The notes beneath the pieces are model-generated. The model saw nothing but the letters and a program-made list of their open reading frames with translations, did no database searches and was not told the origin of the DNA. A program made the translations under genes and the position numbers. Positions 36,931 to 45,065 of a stretch of DNA of 64,000 nt are shown piece after piece; the stretch's first letter is position 1; each line of letters starts with the position of its first letter. The DNA is from CBIFVZ01 sp966185765 (lineage in GTDB: Bacteria; Pseudomonadota; Gammaproteobacteria; Enterobacterales; Enterobacteriaceae). Where the stretch lies: the NCBI GenBank assembly GCA_966185765.1, contig CBIFVZ010000001.1, positions 124,001-188,000 of the forward strand, in the 5' to 3' direction.

Positions 36931-37935
36931 ATGGCTAAGGCATCTGTTTCTGTAAAAACCGCGTCTGTACTGGCCTTTGAGCGCAAGCTGGCAACCTCGG
37001 ATGCGATGATGTACGCGGGTAACTGGCAGGGTGAGGAGTGGCAGCCGGTGGAGGTGAAAGAAAAAGCGGTGCGCGGCACCATCTCCAATCGCCTGAAAAA
37101 TGCCATTGCAAGCGATCCGGTAAAGCTCGACGCTGAAATTCAAAAAGCCAACCTGCAACGCGTTGATACCGCCGCGCTGGCAGCGGATACGGACACGTTA
37201 AAGGTCAGCTTTACGCTGCGCGTGCTGGGCAACCTCTCAACGCCGTCTGTCTGTAACGATCGTGCCTATCAGGATGCGCTCCAGCAGGTGATAGAGGGCT
37301 ACATCGCCGAGCATGGTTTCGGTGAGCTGGCGCATCGTTACGCCTGTAATCTGGCAAACGGCCGCTTTTTATGGCGTAACCGCGTGGGTGCCGAGCAAAT
37401 CCAGGTCAGTGTAACAAGCGGTGAAAACACCTGGTGTTTTAACGCTCACGACTATGCATTGCGCGACTTTACGGGCAAAGGAGATACCAGCCTGAATGCG
37501 CTGGCGCAGGAAATTGAAAATGGCCTTAGCGGCAAAGCCTTTGCGCTGTTACAGGTAGAGGCACAGGTGCGGCTGGGGGCCGGGCAGGAAGTGTTCCCGT
37601 CTCAGGAACTGGTGCTCGACAGCAACAGCAGTAAAAGCCGCCTGCTGTACCATGTCGATAACGTAGCCGCCATGCACTCGCAGAAAATTGGCAATGCGCT
37701 GCGCACCATTGATACCTGGCATCCGCAGGTTGACGAACTGGGCGCTATCGCCGTTGAGCCGTATGGCTCTGTCACCAGCCGTGGGGTGGCCTGCCGCCAG
37801 CCCAAAGAGAAGCTTGATTTTTATACGCTGCTCGATAACTGGGTGACCAAAGGCGCGGTGCCAGAGGTAGCGCAGCAGCATTTTGTGATGGCGGTGCTGA
37901 TTCGCGGCGGCGTGTTTGGCGAGAAAGGGGAATAA
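36931..37935 (+). CDS. csy3: Csy3 / Cas7f backbone
   Basis: 334 residues. Six copies polymerise along the spacer part of the crRNA to form the Csy backbone. Family features include the N-terminal ASVLAFERKLATSDA and YAGNWQGEEWQPVEV, NGRFLWRNRVGAEQI near 145, and VEPYGSVTSRGVACRQP near 285. It is preceded by AAAGGGATAACG and lies in the tight csy operon. Confidence 0.97.
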   Translation: MAKASVSVKTASVLAFERKLATSDAMMYAGNWQGEEWQPVEVKEKAVRGTISNRLKNAIASDPVKLDAEIQKANLQRVDTAALAADTDTLKVSFTLRVLGNLSTPSVCNDRAYQDALQQVIEGYIAEHGFGELAHRYACNLANGRFLWRNRVGAEQIQVSVTSGENTWCFNAHDYALRDFTGKGDTSLNALAQEIENGLSGKAFALLQVEAQVRLGAGQEVFPSQELVLDSNSSKSRLLYHVDNVAAMHSQKIGNALRTIDTWHPQVDELGAIAVEPYGSVTSRGVACRQPKEKLDFYTLLDNWVTKGAVPEVAQQHFVMAVLIRGGVFGEKGE

Positions 37936-37945
37936 GGAGCGATGA

Positions 37946-38497
37946 ATGGACAGCTATCTTGATATCCACGTATTGCCTGACCCCGAGTTTAGTGAAGAGA
38001 TGCTGATGGCAGCACTGTTTGCCAAACTGCACCGGGCGCTGGCGGCGAGACAGGGCGATATTGGCGTGAGTTTCCCACAACATGCGCAAAAGCCCGGTCC
38101 GCTGCTGCGCCTGCACGGTACGCAGTTGGCCCTTAGCGAGCTTGAAGCCAGCCGCTGGCGTGCGGGGCTTGGCGACTATTGCCGCACCGGCGATATTGCG
38201 CCAGTGCCTGCAAGCTGTCAGTGGCGCACCGTAAGTCGCGTGCAGGTCAAAAGCAGTCCGCAGCGTTTGCTCCGGCGCTCGGTAAGTAAAGGCTGGATAA
38301 GTGAGGAACAGGCGGTTGAGCGGCTTGCTAAGACTGCGCCGCAATGTTGTACGCTGCCGTATCTCAACCTGAAAAGCCTTTCCAGCGGGCAGCGTTTCCG
38401 GCTGTTTATTTGCCACGGCGAGCTGGTGTCTGAGGCAGTAGCCGGGCGGTTTAGCAGTTACGGACTAAGCGCGCAGGCAACCGTGCCCTGGTTTTAA
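37946..38497 (+). CDS. cas6f: Cas6f / Csy4 crRNA endonuclease
   Basis: 183 residues. It binds the repeat hairpin and cuts at its base, staying on the 3' handle of the crRNA. The catalytic His29 is at exactly the Csy4 position (FAKLHRAL). SPQRLLRRSVSKG near residue 103 resembles the arginine-rich helix that grips the repeat stem, and FSSYGLS near the C-terminus is the family ending. The stop directly abuts the leader of array C. Confidence 0.95.
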   Translation: MDSYLDIHVLPDPEFSEEMLMAALFAKLHRALAARQGDIGVSFPQHAQKPGPLLRLHGTQLALSELEASRWRAGLGDYCRTGDIAPVPASCQWRTVSRVQVKSSPQRLLRRSVSKGWISEEQAVERLAKTAPQCCTLPYLNLKSLSSGQRFRLFICHGELVSEAVAGRFSSYGLSAQATVPWF

Positions 38498-38627
38498 CCC
38501 TTTTTTTCTGACTGTTTGTAACCTGTTGATTTTTAATAGGGTAAAACCATGCTCAGAAAAAAGGCTTTAAAGAGGTAAATGGGGGTAACCCCATTTACTT
38601 TCAGGGGCTTAGTGCATTTTTGCTCCA
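38498..38627 (+). promoter_or_regulatory. leader of CRISPR array C
   Basis: 130 bp starting at the cas6f stop. It has the same blocks as leader B at the same distances: CCCTTTTTTT at 38498 (130 bp before repeat 1, 129 in B), TGTAAC and a TTGATTTTT block, and GAAAAAAGG at 38556. An extra hairpin AAATGGGG/CCCCATTT at about 38577-38596 is unique to C. Confidence 0.8.
38519..38531 (-). promoter_or_regulatory. IHF site in leader C
   Basis: The minus strand reads AATCAACAGGTTA, a perfect WATCAANNNNTTR match that ends 96 bp before repeat 1, equivalent to the site in leader B. Confidence 0.75.
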
Positions 38628-39375
38628 GTTCACTGCCGTGCAGGCAGCTAAGAAGTGTACGGCAGTGAACTGAAGCAAAATCAACTTGTTCACTGCCGTG
38701 CAGGCAGCTAAGAAGTGTACGGCAGTGAACTGAAGCAAAATCAACTTGTTCACTGCCGTGCAGGCAGCTAAGAAGTGAGTACGGGTATGGCTAAGACGAT
38801 GACAGGAGTTCACTGCCGTGCAGGCAGCTAAGAAGTGCTCCAGGTTCGTATTGATCTCACCGCCCGAGTTCACTGCCGTGCAGGCAGCTAAGAAGTGCTG
38901 GATACTTATCCGGAGGCTGGCGCTGCTGTTCACTGCCGTGCAGGCAGCTAAGAAGAATGAAAATGGGGCGAGCTGCGAAAGCGACGAGTTCACTGCCGTG
39001 CAGGCAGCTAAGAAGATATCCTCTAATTCTAAAAGCGGCCCCTGCCAGTTCACTGCCGTGCAGGCAGCTAAGAAGTGGTTAGATATCGCTGATACATTGA
39101 GATCCAGGTTCACTGCCGTGCAGGCAGCTAAGAAGATAATGCCCGGGCTTCCAGGTTGGTGGCCATTGTTCACTGCCGTGCAGGCAGCTAAGAAGATTGA
39201 GGGAGATTGAATCATGCCTAACTGGTGGTTCACTGCCGGGCAGGCAGCTAAGAAGTTGTCATTCAGTTCGGTCGCCAGCTGGGTGATGTTTACTGCCGTA
39301 CAGGCAGTTAAGAAGGAACCCGCAAGCGGTTTCGAGCCAGAGGCCAGGTTCACTGCCGTACAGGCAGCTAAGAAG
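38628..39375 (+). CRISPR. CRISPR array C, type I-F, 13 repeats / 12 spacers
   Basis: Repeats start every 60 bp from 38628 to 39348 with 32-bp spacers. The first ten carry GTGCAG instead of GTACAG (A13G, in the hairpin loop). The eleventh (39228) has GGGCAG, the twelfth (39288) has C4T and C21T, and the thirteenth (39348) is the canonical form. This gradient shows the mutated repeat was propagated by leader-end copying. Spacers 1 and 2 (38656-38687 and 38716-38747) are identical and begin TGTACGGCAGTGAAC, the reverse complement of the repeat's own first 15 bases; see the findings. The array follows cas6f directly. Confidence 0.98.
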
Positions 39376-39662
39376 GCGCAAAAGAACCAGACAATCAACA
39401 ATCAGCCGCGTCAACGACCTCAGGCAATCCAACCGCCATCCCTACCAGGAGCGCTCTGAAAGTGGCGGTTTTCGCTAAGGCTGCTCAATGTTGGCACAGT
39501 GCGGAGGTGGCGCGGCGAGGGCGTCAAAAAAACGCACTAAACGTTTTATAAGAATGAGGAATTTTGACTGGCATACGCGGTCGTACCTGGTGCATCATCT
39601 CGTTGCTGCTTCGCCTGTGCGGGAAGTGATATTCATCGACACAGAAGGATGATTTCTCAGGC
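39376..39662. other. trailer of array C and opgD upstream region
   Basis: 287 bp with no gene. No decayed repeat is visible past 39375. The opgD promoter should lie in the second half, near the AT-rich stretch around 39527-39565. Confidence 0.4.
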
Positions 39663-41318
39663 ATGAACCGTAGACGTTTTATCAAAGCCTCGATGGCGCT
39701 TGCCGCAGCCTGCGGCACACCAGGCCTGGCTGGCCTGTTCGCGCAAAACGCCTGGGCGCAGGATGCCGCTATCGCTGATGGCAGCTCGCGTCCTTTTGAT
39801 TTTGCTAGTCTCAAAGAGATGGCCGGTACGCTTGCGAAGACAGCCTGGGACGGTGCGCCCGGTCCGTTGCCGGACACGCTGGCGAAGCTCACCCCGCAAG
39901 CTTACAACAGCATTCAGTATGACGCCGCACACTCGCTGTGGAGCAACCTTGAAGGCCGCCAGCTTGACGTGCAGTTTTTCCACGTCGGCATGGGCTTTCG
40001 CCGCCGCGTGCGCATGTATTCCGTTGACCCGGCAAGTCGTGAGGCCCGCGAAATTCATTTCCGCCCGGAATTGTTTCAGTACAACGACGCAGGCGTGGAC
40101 ACGCGCCAGCTTGAAGGGCAGTCGGATCTCGGATTTGCCGGGTTCCGCGCCTTTAAAGCACCGGAACTGACTCGCCGCGATGTCGTGTCTTTCCTGGGCG
40201 CAAGCTACTTCCGTGCTGTGGATGACACCTTTCAGTACGGTCTTTCTGCCCGTGGCCTGGCGGTCGATACCTACACCGACGGCATTGAAGAGTTCCCGGA
40301 TTTCACCGCATTCTGGTTCGAAACCCCCAAAGCCAGCGACACCACCTTTGTGGTGTATGCCCTGCTCGACAGCCCCAGTGTGACCGGTGCCTATAAGTTC
40401 ATCATCAGCTGTGAAACAAAGCAGGTGATGATGGAGGTGGAGAACCACCTGTTTATCCGCAAACCAGTGAAGCAGCTGGGTATTGCGCCTATGACCAGCA
40501 TGTTCAGCTGCGGCACCAATGAGCGCCGCATGTGCGACACGATTCACCCGCAAATTCATGATTCGGACCGTCTGGCAATGTGGCGAGGTAATGGCGAGTG
40601 GGTGTGCCGCCCGCTGAACAACCCACAAAAATTGCAGTTCAATGCCTACATGGACGAAAGCCCGAAGGGCTTTGGTCTGTTGCAGATGGATCATAACTTT
40701 GCCAGTTACCAGGATGTGATGGGCTGGTACGATAAACGCCCAAGCCTGTGGGTGGAGCCACGCAATGACTGGGGTAAAGGCGCGGTCAACCTGATGGAAA
40801 TCCCCACCACCGGCGAGACGCTGGATAATATTGTCTGCTTCTGGCAGCCGGAGAAACCGGTGCAGGCGGGCGATGAGCTGACCTTCCAGTACCGCCTGTA
40901 CTGGAGCGCCGAGCCGCCGGTACGCACGCCTCTCGCGCGTATCTACGCCACACGTACCGGTATGGGCAGCTTCCCGGAAGGTTGGGCGCCGGGCGAGCAT
41001 TTCCCGCAACAGTGGTCGCGCCGTTTTGCCATTGATTTTGTGGGCGGTGACCTGAAAGCGGCAGCACCTGAAGGTATTGAGCCGGTGATTACACTCTCAA
41101 GCGGTGTGGCGAAGCAGGTAGAAATCCTCTACGTGGAGCCGTTTGACGGCTACCGTATTTTATTTGACTGGTATCCCACCTCAGACAGCACGGAGCCGGT
41201 GGATATGCGCCTGTTCCTGCGCACAAAGGACCACACGCTGAGCGAAACCTGGCTGTACCAGTACTTCCCGCCGCCACCGGATAAGCGCAAGTATGTAGAC
41301 GATCGCCAGATGCGATGA
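39663..41318 (+). CDS. opgD: osmoregulated periplasmic glucan biosynthesis protein D
   Basis: 551 residues, the E. coli OpgD length. The N-terminus is a twin-arginine signal (MNRRRFIKASMALAAACG ... QNAWA), so it is exported folded to the periplasm. The mature protein is an MdoG/OpgG-type glucan enzyme that tailors the backbone of osmoregulated periplasmic glucans; OpgD of E. coli has been characterised as a beta-1,2-glucan-acting enzyme. Conserved segments: YNSIQYDAAHSLW near residue 80, FLGASYFRA near 178 and QMDHNFASYQDVMGWYDKRPS near 341-361, given here in part. A terminator follows. Confidence 0.96.
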   Translation: MNRRRFIKASMALAAACGTPGLAGLFAQNAWAQDAAIADGSSRPFDFASLKEMAGTLAKTAWDGAPGPLPDTLAKLTPQAYNSIQYDAAHSLWSNLEGRQLDVQFFHVGMGFRRRVRMYSVDPASREAREIHFRPELFQYNDAGVDTRQLEGQSDLGFAGFRAFKAPELTRRDVVSFLGASYFRAVDDTFQYGLSARGLAVDTYTDGIEEFPDFTAFWFETPKASDTTFVVYALLDSPSVTGAYKFIISCETKQVMMEVENHLFIRKPVKQLGIAPMTSMFSCGTNERRMCDTIHPQIHDSDRLAMWRGNGEWVCRPLNNPQKLQFNAYMDESPKGFGLLQMDHNFASYQDVMGWYDKRPSLWVEPRNDWGKGAVNLMEIPTTGETLDNIVCFWQPEKPVQAGDELTFQYRLYWSAEPPVRTPLARIYATRTGMGSFPEGWAPGEHFPQQWSRRFAIDFVGGDLKAAAPEGIEPVITLSSGVAKQVEILYVEPFDGYRILFDWYPTSDSTEPVDMRLFLRTKDHTLSETWLYQYFPPPPDKRKYVDDRQMR

Positions 41319-41326
41319 ATGCAAAG

Positions 41327-41350
41327 CGGAGCACCAGGCTCCGTTTTTTT
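41327..41350 (+). terminator. rho-independent terminator of opgD
   Basis: CGGAGC, a short loop and GCTCCG are followed by seven T residues, starting nine bases after the opgD stop. Confidence 0.9.
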
Positions 41351-41424
41351 ACTGTCCGCGTTATGACCAGGTTACGGCGTGCACGCTCTGGCAAAACACC
41401 TGCGAAGCAGCTTATTATGTCTCG

Positions 41425-42582
41425 CTAGGCGAGCGGGCCACCCAGTACCGTTTCGCGGATCCCGGCCATGATCCTGTCGCCGGTTTCACTGCGCAGCTCG
41501 TTATACCAGTCGTGCGTTACCGCCATCTCTTTGCCGTGTGTCACATCGCAGCGCCTGCGTGCTTTTAGCACCAGGTCTTTCACCCGGAAGGCGCGCTTTT
41601 GCTGATAACGCAGCAGGGCATCTTCCACACCCAGCGAGTTTGTCTGCAACGCCATTGCCAGTACCACCGCGTCTTCCATCGCCGCACAACCGCCCTGGCC
41701 GATGTCTGGCGTGGTACTGTGTGCGGCATCTCCCAGTAGCGCAACACGCCCGCGCACCAGTTGTTCAAACGGATCGATGTCATGAATTTCCACACGGTTA
41801 ATCGTTGCCGGGTCGAGTTGCATAATCAGCCTCTGCACCGGCGCGGCCCAGCCGCTGAAATAGCGTTGTAAATCGGCGCGTGCGCTTTCCCGGTCTTGCG
41901 CCAGCCCCTTAGGTAGCGGCACGTCAAAGAAAAAGTAAAAGCGGTTACCTGCTACCGGCATCAGCGAGACGCGCTTACCTTCGCCCACATACGTGGTCCA
42001 CTGCCGGGCAGGGGCGATAGCTTCATCAATGTCTATCAGCCCGTTCCAGTTAACGTAGCCTGCGTAGCGGCGCTCGGTCGAATAACCCAGTACCTGCGGG
42101 CGCACCACGGAATGGGTGCCGTCGGCGGCAATCAGCACATCGCCGTGGGCCACATGACCGCTTTCAAACCAGGCGGTAACACCGTGCGCATCCTGCTCAA
42201 CGCGCACCACGCGCTGGCCAAAGTGTACTTCGCTGCGACCATAGTTTTGCAGCAGCATATCCTGAAGCGCTGCGCGTGCTACCGGAAAAGGGCGCTCGCC
42301 TACGCTTTTGACCAGCGGCTCCAGGCTGAATTCGGTCAGCGTTTGCCCGCGCAGATGTTCGCGATACGCCATGCTCTCCATACGCCCGCCTGAGGCCTGA
42401 AGTTGCGCTTTCATCCCCAGCCAGTTGAGGCATTTTACGCCGTTAGGCCAGATCGATATCGCGGCGCCCACGGGTTTAATCTCTTTCACCGCTTCATAGA
42501 CTTCGGTGTCAATACCACAGCGTTTAAGCGCGATGGCTGCGCTCAGGCCGCCAATGCCGCCGCCGGTAATAATTGCTTTCAT
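41425..42582 (-). CDS. hpxO: FAD-dependent urate hydroxylase
   Basis: 385 residues. A class A flavoprotein monooxygenase with the N-terminal Rossmann motif GGGIGGLSAAIALKRCG (the first Gly of GxGxxG is intact), DG motif ADGTHSVVRP near 153, and GDAAHSTTPDIGQGGCAAMED near 285-305. Overall it closely resembles Klebsiella HpxO, which hydroxylates urate to 5-hydroxyisourate with NADH, FAD and O2 (AGYVNWNGLIDIDEA and WTTYVGEGKRVSLMPV are shared features as I recall them). No other hpx purine genes are in the window, so the remaining ureide steps must be elsewhere. Confidence 0.88.
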   Translation of the reverse strand: MKAIITGGGIGGLSAAIALKRCGIDTEVYEAVKEIKPVGAAISIWPNGVKCLNWLGMKAQLQASGGRMESMAYREHLRGQTLTEFSLEPLVKSVGERPFPVARAALQDMLLQNYGRSEVHFGQRVVRVEQDAHGVTAWFESGHVAHGDVLIAADGTHSVVRPQVLGYSTERRYAGYVNWNGLIDIDEAIAPARQWTTYVGEGKRVSLMPVAGNRFYFFFDVPLPKGLAQDRESARADLQRYFSGWAAPVQRLIMQLDPATINRVEIHDIDPFEQLVRGRVALLGDAAHSTTPDIGQGGCAAMEDAVVLAMALQTNSLGVEDALLRYQQKRAFRVKDLVLKARRRCDVTHGKEMAVTHDWYNELRSETGDRIMAGIRETVLGGPLA

Positions 42583-42693
42583 CGTTGTCTCCTCAGGTTA
42601 CAACAATGTTAAGCAAACGGCATGCCAGCGTTATCGCGCTGATTTCAGGTCTTTTTCACCACAATGGGGAGCGCCTATGGTGCAAGGCCAGGT

Positions 42694-43089
42694 TTATGCA
42701 CCGTAATACATCCCTTCGAGTTTCATACCGTCAGGATCAAGAAAGAACACGGCATAATAGTCTTCGTAATATTCGCCAGCCGGATCAACAATAGTGACGT
42801 TATGCTGCGTAAGCCATGCCTGTAGTGAATCCACATCCGCGCGGTTGCGTAGACTCCAGGCATAATGGTGAAAGCCCGGATCGCCTTTACGATAAGGATG
42901 TTTACCTCCCTGCGCATCGGCAGCGGCAATCCATAGCCGGGTTTTGCCATTGGTCCAGCCTGCCATGTCCGGGTAATCCCCCAACACGTCAAACCCAAGA
43001 AATGCCAGCAATTGTGAATAAAACTGCCGCGAGCGGTCAAAATCGCTCACCGACAGCACCAGATGGTCGACACCAGTAACCTCAGGCAT
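42694..43089 (-). CDS. VOC-family (glyoxalase/dioxygenase-fold) protein
   Basis: 131 residues with two beta-alpha-beta-beta-beta modules. His9 in GVDHLVLSVSDFDRS, His66 (FHHYAWSLRN region) and Glu127 (GMKLEGMY, in the YYAVFFLDPDGMKLE segment) could form the usual metal site. The family includes glyoxalase I, fosfomycin-modifying enzymes and extradiol dioxygenases; the specific reaction is unknown. It is on the same strand as hpxO, 111 bp upstream, so a role in the same pathway is possible but unproven. Confidence 0.8.
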   Translation of the reverse strand: MPEVTGVDHLVLSVSDFDRSRQFYSQLLAFLGFDVLGDYPDMAGWTNGKTRLWIAAADAQGGKHPYRKGDPGFHHYAWSLRNRADVDSLQAWLTQHNVTIVDPAGEYYEDYYAVFFLDPDGMKLEGMYYGA

Positions 43090-43199
43090 ATCTGTCTCCT
43101 GTTATAGGGCTGCAATTGAGTATGGACCCGTATGCCGCTGGCAACAGGCGCAGCGGAGCGTTAATCTTATGCAATGGCACAGCAAGTTATGGAGAGACG

Positions 43200-43772
43200 G
43201 TGCAACCGAAACACAACTGGCAGGATGAAACGGTAGTTGCCGACGCACACCTGAGCCTGCATTCCGTGAATGAGCGTTTTCTGGAACCGCTGTTTACGCT
43301 GATTCAGCGCAATAAAGCCTGGCTCCAGCAGTCAATGGACTGGCCGCAGTACGTTAATAAACCTGAAGATACGCTCAAAACGCTGCGCGCCAATTACCTG
43401 CTGCACCATCGAGGGTTCAGCAAAATGTTTATGCTGGTGCTCGATGGCGAACTGGTCGGCGTGTTTTCATTTAACCAAATGGAGGCGGCGAGCCGGGCGG
43501 CATACATTGGCTACTGGATTGATAAAGGGGCGCAGGGGAAGGGCGTTGTCTCGCGTGCGCTGAAGGCAGTTATAAAAAAATACGTGCAGGAGGGAACGGT
43601 ACGGCGCTTTGTCATCCGCTGTATTGTGACCAACGAGGCCAGCAACCGTGTGGCGCTGCGTAACGGCTTTATGCTCGAAGGGCGTCTGCGTCAGGCTGAA
43701 TACCTCAACGGTGAGTTTCACGATCAGAATATTTATGCACGCATTGTCGAAAGCGCTCAGACAATGCCGTAA
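43200..43772 (+). CDS. rimL: ribosomal L7/L12 N-acetyltransferase (GNAT)
   Basis: 190 residues if started at GTG 43200, which follows GGAGAG at 43191 and gives the length closest to E. coli RimL (179). An ATG at 43116 is in frame but has no homology upstream of residue 29. It acetylates the N-terminal Ser of L12, converting it to L7. GNAT features: NKAWLQQSMDWPQYV near residue 40, MLVLDGELVGVFSFN, the acetyl-CoA loop GAQGKGVVSRAL near 120 and NEASNRVALRNGFMLEG near 150. Its 3' end overlaps the convergent ydcK by 16 nt. Confidence 0.9.
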   Translation: MQPKHNWQDETVVADAHLSLHSVNERFLEPLFTLIQRNKAWLQQSMDWPQYVNKPEDTLKTLRANYLLHHRGFSKMFMLVLDGELVGVFSFNQMEAASRAAYIGYWIDKGAQGKGVVSRALKAVIKKYVQEGTVRRFVIRCIVTNEASNRVALRNGFMLEGRLRQAEYLNGEFHDQNIYARIVESAQTMP

Positions 43773-44734
43773 AACGGCATACGCGTGATGTGCCGATCGC
43801 CATTGAATACTTTGTCGCCCTGAATCTGAATAGCCTCACCAGCGCAGGCCTCAATGCAGGCACGTTCGCTGACGCTGACATGGTCCTGTAGCAATACATT
43901 GCCGCAGATGCGTGCCTGACCGCTTATATCAACGTGATTATCCAGCTGAAGCGGCCCACCGATTAGCACCGCATCGTCACAAACAGTAACGTGATGTTTA
44001 AACAGGCAATTGCCCTCAACGCGGGCGTTGCCTGATATGCGGGTGCTGTAGCGCAGAGTGGGCGTCTCATCCAGCCCGCGCCCGGCAATAACCCGAGCGT
44101 GGCCGTACACCTGGGCGCAGTCGCACAGCCAGACATCGTTTTCTTCATTGCCTTCAATAATGGCGTGGCCGTAGACCTCGGCACGGTGCTCAATAAAGGC
44201 GTAGCTTACCAGCGCGCTACCGTAAATCTGAGACTGGTGAACGACCCGCGAGGCATGCACGCTGGCGCGATCGGCAATGCGCAGGCGTTGCTCGCTGTCT
44301 GCCGTCAGGCCTTGCAGGGCAAGAATGTCGCAATCACTCACGTGGGCCACATCGCCAATAAAACAGCGCCCGCTGATGCGACTGGCGCGCACGGTCGCAT
44401 GCCCGGTGATATGGGCGCGGTGACCAATGCGTGAAGCATCTACGGTTGCATTGCCGTCCACCCGCGCACCGTGGTTGAGCACGCACTCGCCGGTCAGAAT
44501 GGCGTCTTCGGCAACACTCGCGTCGCCGTAAAGCAGACTGTTTTCGTCGTAAATCCAGCAGCGGCCATGTTGGCTTAGTTGCGACTCCTGTTCCAGCCAG
44601 CCACCCACAGAGCCTGCCTTGACGTCGGCAAAATCATGCAGTGCCTCAATCTGGCGCAGCCAGAGCGTACGTCGGGTATCACCATCTTCAACCTGGAACG
44701 GGCGTGGCTCAGGCCGTAGCCGGAATTTGTGCAT
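43757..44734 (-). CDS. ydcK: YdcK, hexapeptide-repeat (left-handed beta-helix) protein
   Basis: 325 residues. Many imperfect hexapeptide turns (A-x-V-x-G-x, e.g. ARVDGNATVDASRIG, GNARVEGNCLFKHHV, ICGNVLLQDHVSVSER) predict a left-handed parallel beta-helix, as in E. coli YdcK. The N-terminal part (FRLRPEPRPFQVEDGDTRRT) is a lead-in domain. No acyltransferase motif is obvious; function unknown. The rimL-ydcK-tehB order matches E. coli. Confidence 0.9.
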   Translation of the reverse strand: MHKFRLRPEPRPFQVEDGDTRRTLWLRQIEALHDFADVKAGSVGGWLEQESQLSQHGRCWIYDENSLLYGDASVAEDAILTGECVLNHGARVDGNATVDASRIGHRAHITGHATVRASRISGRCFIGDVAHVSDCDILALQGLTADSEQRLRIADRASVHASRVVHQSQIYGSALVSYAFIEHRAEVYGHAIIEGNEENDVWLCDCAQVYGHARVIAGRGLDETPTLRYSTRISGNARVEGNCLFKHHVTVCDDAVLIGGPLQLDNHVDISGQARICGNVLLQDHVSVSERACIEACAGEAIQIQGDKVFNGDRHITRMPFYGIV

Positions 44735-44888
44735 GATTTTCTCTCGTTATCTGCTCCTGTTGTTAACAGTAGCAAATTTTACGACTGGCCCGCTGCTGGC
44801 AATCATCCTGGAAATTCCATAAAATGCATTTTAAATATTATTTAAAAAGTTAAACAAAATGCGTAATGCAACGCCGACTTACGGGCGT

Positions 44889-45065
44889 ATGACACAGAAT
44901 CTACCGGCCGGGTGGCATCTCTGGTGGCTGGCGTTGCCTTTACTCGTCTTCTCAAATTTGTTCAGTGGGCTGCCGATCGTGCGCACGATTATTCTGCCGG
45001 GGCAGGGTAAACTGTGCAGCCACGAACGGTATCCCGCGAATGCACCACAAAAGGAACCCTTATGA
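44889..45065 (+). pseudogene. tehA: tehA remnant with large in-frame internal deletion
   Basis: In E. coli tehA (about 330 codons, ten-helix channel) precedes tehB. Here only 58 codons remain. The start MTQNLPAG resembles the TehA N-terminus (NLPAGYFG). It is followed directly by LALPLLVFSNLFSGLPIVRT and an LPGQGKL segment, which align with the last membrane segment and tail of TehA (LAVPLFIFTNF ... LLIRTFALLMQGKLL). The middle of the gene, about 270 codons, is missing. The stop overlaps the tehB ATG, so the coupling to tehB has been kept. Confidence 0.72.

Noticed and set aside
38601..39459. A 266-codon minus-strand frame with FLAACTAVN repeats and plus-strand FTAVQAAKK frames
   Set aside because: Artefact of the 60-bp repeat-spacer period in array C; no ribosome binding site or protein logic.
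39657..41009. 450-codon minus-strand frame opposite opgD
   Set aside because: Shadow of the high-GC opgD coding strand. It shows no family features, and the + strand has a full-length OpgD with a Tat signal.
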